This document shows, piece after piece, positions 60,635-64,000 of a stretch of DNA of 64,000 nt; the stretch's first letter is position 1; each line of letters opens with the position of its first letter. The stretch comes from Sympetrum striolatum (Eukaryota; Arthropoda; Insecta; Odonata; Libellulidae). Location of the stretch: NCBI GenBank assembly GCA_947579665.1, contig CANPUZ010000032.1, positions 248,001-312,000 of the forward strand. Reading direction: 5' to 3'. The notes beneath the pieces are model-generated. The model had not been told where the DNA came from, searched no databases, and was given only the letters and a program-made list of their open reading frames with translations. The position numbers and the translations under genes were made by a program.

Positions 60635-62030
60635 TAAAAAAAAACAATAAATGATCATACATTGATAGATTCTTGCTGAGGTTACTGAAAACGGATAAAT
60701 ATATCGAGAAATACTAAACTATTGATGATTTTAATGGTAGATAATTTCTTTATAAAAGTGGTTTCCTTTATTAGAGTCATTGAAGCCGAAGGTACCACAG
60801 TAAAAGTAAATTTAATGAGTTAAATAACCTTCATCGACTTAATGCGTTTTTATGCTTAAGTTATAAATTTTAAACAAACAAAGTGTTTAACAATTTCAAG
60901 GAAGCCAAAGATGCAACAAATGAAAAGGATTCTCTATCTGTTAAAAAAGAAGGGAGGAGGAGGAATGATCAGAAACAAGGGTCAACATACTAACTGACAT
61001 TGTTCTATTAGTTCATCGATATCTAAGAAATTATGAAACTCTAGTTGAATACGCTACGGCGAGTGCTATAAAGACAATTCTCCTTATTCTTATTAGCTTC
61101 AATACAGACTGGTGAAAAAATAACGCTAACAAAATTAAGTATAGTTGTTTACAATGTCGGGGATCATTTACGAAAGCAAGACCTTGAAATCGTTAAAAGA
61201 CATGACGGCGAAAATGGCTCTATTGGCTACATCACTTTAAAAATCTTAACTATGGAAGAGATTGAAATTTAAGGAGGACTAAAGATTGAGGTGTTTCCGA
61301 ATTCCTTTACTTAACAAGCATGAGTTCTGCTTACAAAAAATGAGAAAGTGAAGGTAAGTTAATGAATAGGGAAGAAACTGAAAGCTGGAGCTAGAGTTAA
61401 AAGGGAAGGAATGAAAGGGGAAATACAATTGCATAATAGAATTCGCTCTCACCACGGCGAAATTGTTTCCACGATTGCAAAACCTAAGTACGAAATGCTA
61501 ATAAATACGGAGTCATCCATTGCAAACTATCGTAATCTTTGTCGTCTATGCAATCAATAATTAATTTATAAATCGAATATGAGTATAGTTGATGATTTAT
61601 ACACATTCTATTAGACTAATAATTTATAAACGAATAAATATAGACAAAGTAATATGCAATTACAAATCTACATCGCTCAAGTTTTCCAATAAATGAGAAA
61701 ACAACGGTTTAAACTAAGTGCAACATGATAGATGATAGTATTTTGAAAGCACTGACCAGTATTGGGCATCCGGGAGAATTCCTTCGTTGAACGCACTTTC
61801 AGTATTACGCCTGAGACACCACATCATCTAACAGCGACAGAATTCATTCCCTTAAAAGTAGAAAAAAGAAAGAATCGAATAATTCACTATCCACAGAAAA
61901 TATTGCACGACGCATGAATCAGACACCGATCGCTCTAAGTTAATATACGAAGTCGTAGACGAGGTCTGATAACACAATCGAAGACGTTATCTCTTCGGGA
62001 TTCAAAACAATATATTTAGTCAATGTCAAA
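60635..62030. repeat. Degenerate tandem unit B
   Basis: Counterpart of unit A: AAAACAATAAATGATCATA (60643), AGTTCATCGATATCTAAG (61009), TCATCC...TAATCTTTGTC (61515) and the exon copy at 61757-61850. About 300 bp (61190-61490) has no match in A. Confidence 0.65.
61757..61850 (-). pseudogene. Exon candidate copy in unit B, degenerate
   Basis: It keeps the pyrimidine-rich acceptor (CTTTTTTCTACTTTTAAG) and donor (CTG then GTCAGT) on the minus strand, and matches the unit A exon at GAAGG and CCGGATGCCCAATA. It is 19 nt shorter and has stops in all three frames, so it looks like a dead exon copy. Confidence 0.45.
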
Positions 62031-62425
62031 AATAGATACACCTTTACTAAAATAAAGGCATCTAAGAAAAAAATACTTTAGCCAATTTGTTCAATCAATG
62101 TTTAAAATGCTAAGGAAAACATTTAAGCGGATTGAAAATGTAATATTAATTGAATAAAAATAATGCTAAAAAAGGTAAATGATTGTCAATTTCAATTCAA
62201 ATCTCATTCCAATATTTCCTATTTACTGAAATAATTATAAAATAATATCAATAAAACTTCCGAAATTAAATTCAGTAGTTCTGTTTAAAACAAAAATATA
62301 ATAGCAGATGTCCAATAGAAATGCGTTAAATTTAATATAATGAATTCCTAACTAATAACTTGTCATGATTAGAGGGTGAAAATACAAACACTCTCATTAA
62401 GACGCGATCAGTATCTACGTATTAT
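62031..62425. other. No gene recognised
   Basis: AT-rich, no clear repeats or coding potential. Confidence 0.45.
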
Positions 62426-62469
62426 CATAGAGTAACTATACAAAACATATATAACATAGTTACTCTATG
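62426..62469. repeat. 14-bp inverted repeat
   Basis: CATAGAGTAACTAT and its perfect inverse are separated by 16 bp of AT-rich sequence. This could form a hairpin or be the core of a small foldback element. No target duplication is evident. Confidence 0.7.
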
Positions 62470-64000
62470 GTATTATCCATGTATTACATGCAACTTATAT
62501 TTGTATCTTATGTCGAAAGCACGGTTTGCCGGAATTAATAATTTAAAAATTAACGGATAGGAAAAAACTTAGTTGTAATTCAATTAAAAAAACCCGTTAA
62601 TTGACATTGGTCTTTAGATTGTAAGATTAAGTACACCTGATTGATTTCGAAATAATTTAGTTAGCTTTTCTTTATTTGAATACGACGATAAGAATATACC
62701 AATTCAGCGCAAACGAATATCCACATATTATTAAGGATTACATATTTGTTGATTTTTGAATCAAATTTTTAAAGACGGATAGGAAGATGGAAATTTAACA
62801 TTTATGAAATGGATGATGAAATTATGATTTGACGCAAATCCAGTTTGATTCCGGCAGATAATATCTCTGATTGGCATCTATTGATCTGCGATATTTTTGT
62901 TTGAAGTACACAGTCTCAATGAAATATATTTGAGTGTTAAATCAATTCGAGCAATTGCAACTCTTAAAACGACTTCCGTTGACGAAAACTCCCGAGCTTA
63001 AAGTCGGAAATCAGGCTTGATGAAATTAAACCTGAATTGTAAACGTTTGCTTTACTTTAAGTCAAGGTTAAATAAAAGTAATATTGATAGGAGAAATTGC
63101 CGACGAAACTGCCAATGTCTTAGCTACAAACACTTTATCTCGTCACCCACAAAATACGTTTATTATAAAGATCGAAATGATATTTTTATAGAAACATAAT
63201 CTAGAGTAAATTATGATTATGCACAGACTTACCAAATATAGGAGATCCCCCGCAAAGTCCACGAAAATCTTGACGACAGGAAATATTCTCTAATTAAATG
63301 AATTTATTCTCCTCGATTAAAATTAATGAAGTAATAATGAAGTCAAAGTCAGAAATTTCGCAAGCTCGCATATACCTGATTTCGAAATTATGGTACTGCC
63401 ACAATTCAAAAGTTAACGGTTTTCCGGGGAAAAGACCAGCAGCAGCTCTTCACTTGGTGACGTCTTCGAAGCAACTGAAATTTAACAGTTTCGAAAAACA
63501 GTTGATACAAATACTGCACTGTGATTGGTCGATGATTAACTTTCAGTTGAACCCCCTTCTTTCCGCATACTGTTAATAATTATCATAAACTATAATATTC
63601 TTCGAAACAAAATATATTTAAGTGCAAAACAATTTAATTTAAATTTAAAAATTATCGGAAGATTAACTTTAACTTCTAAATTCCTTGATTATAATTCCCA
63701 TAGATTTCCCGTCCCCTGGAATTCGTTATTTCTGAGATAAAATACTGTTTACCAAAGATATTAACATACTAATAATTTGCTAATTATTTTGTATAATTTC
63801 CCGTTATAAAATAAAAACTTAGAAAATAAATGAAACAGGAATGCGAGGGACGATCTGCAATATTAAATCCGAATATTAAAATGTAGTTGAAAATGAGGGA
63901 AAATCAGTAAAAGTGTTAAAATTTCATCGAATTAGGAAATAACCTATATATTAGGCCTACAGATATTAGGTTTACTTTTGAAACCTCGGAATACCTTTCT
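62470..64000. other. No gene established; weak minus-strand exon candidate
   Basis: AT-rich to the window end. On the minus strand at about 63233-63289, TTTAATTAG precedes a short open stretch (ENISCRQDFRGLCGGSPIFG) that ends at a consensus donor GTAAGT. The acceptor pyrimidine tract is poor, so support is weak. The other open frames (63017-63199, 63298-63576) lack recognisable features. Confidence 0.3.

Overview
This window is eukaryotic, AT-rich repeat DNA, most likely from an invertebrate animal. An arthropod is my guess; nothing in the sequence fixes the taxon. I see no complete host gene, no bacterial operon, no rRNA or tRNA gene and no CRISPR array. Mobile-element sequence dominates: non-LTR retrotransposons (CR1/L2/jockey-like), Penelope-like elements (PLEs) with hammerhead ribozymes, Tc1/mariner, pogo/Tigger, hAT and possibly PIF/Harbinger DNA transposons, a Helitron helicase remnant, and a very large non-autonomous Helitron-like family.

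Layout. 1-975: 5' part of a LINE on the minus strand, with an SGNH-esterase-like ORF1 end overlapping an open ORF2 endonuclease frame at a T TTT TTA slippery run. 2.5-3.3 kb: LINE tail and reverse-transcriptase remnants, cut by what looks like the 5' end of a second Helitron family. 4431-6650: a 5'-truncated PLE with 13-bp target duplications and a 3' hammerhead. 7.86-8.38 kb: PIF1-type Helitron helicase remnant. 8.39-9.85 kb: a second PLE fragment split cleanly by one copy of the Helitron-like family. 10.7-12.05 kb: two pieces of Tc1-like transposase in opposite orientations, then a 28-bp minisatellite.

12.27-57.2 kb is the main object: about 37 further copies (38 in total) of an approximately 1.1-kb non-autonomous element. 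Read 5' to 3', each has a 5' module starting TCTATTATATATAG, a short microsatellite, a flank, usually six diverged monomers of about 150-176 bp, and a 3' hairpin (GCTTGCAGTATGCAAGC) 9 nt before a terminal CTCG. Every monomer carries one copy of GGTTCGANNCY, which matches the RNA polymerase III B box (tRNA T-arm), flanked by short covarying dyad arms. There are roughly 200 such boxes. The copies lie in orientation blocks (minus 12.3-19.7, plus 19.9-35.8, minus 35.8-51.4, plus 51.4-57.2), and stacked 5' modules show that they insert into each other's microsatellites. Other elements nest inside: a PLE-type insertion containing a hAT MITE (23.3-24.7 kb), a Tigger (28.2-29.8 kb), and a 4.2-kb divergent relative (46.0-50.1 kb) that itself holds a TIR element.

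57.2-64.0 kb is AT-rich non-array DNA with a GC-rich tract, a short minus-strand open frame, and a degenerate tandem duplication (about 59.0-62.0 kb) whose units carry a splice-site-flanked exon candidate on the minus strand. This may be intronic sequence of a gene extending beyond the window.
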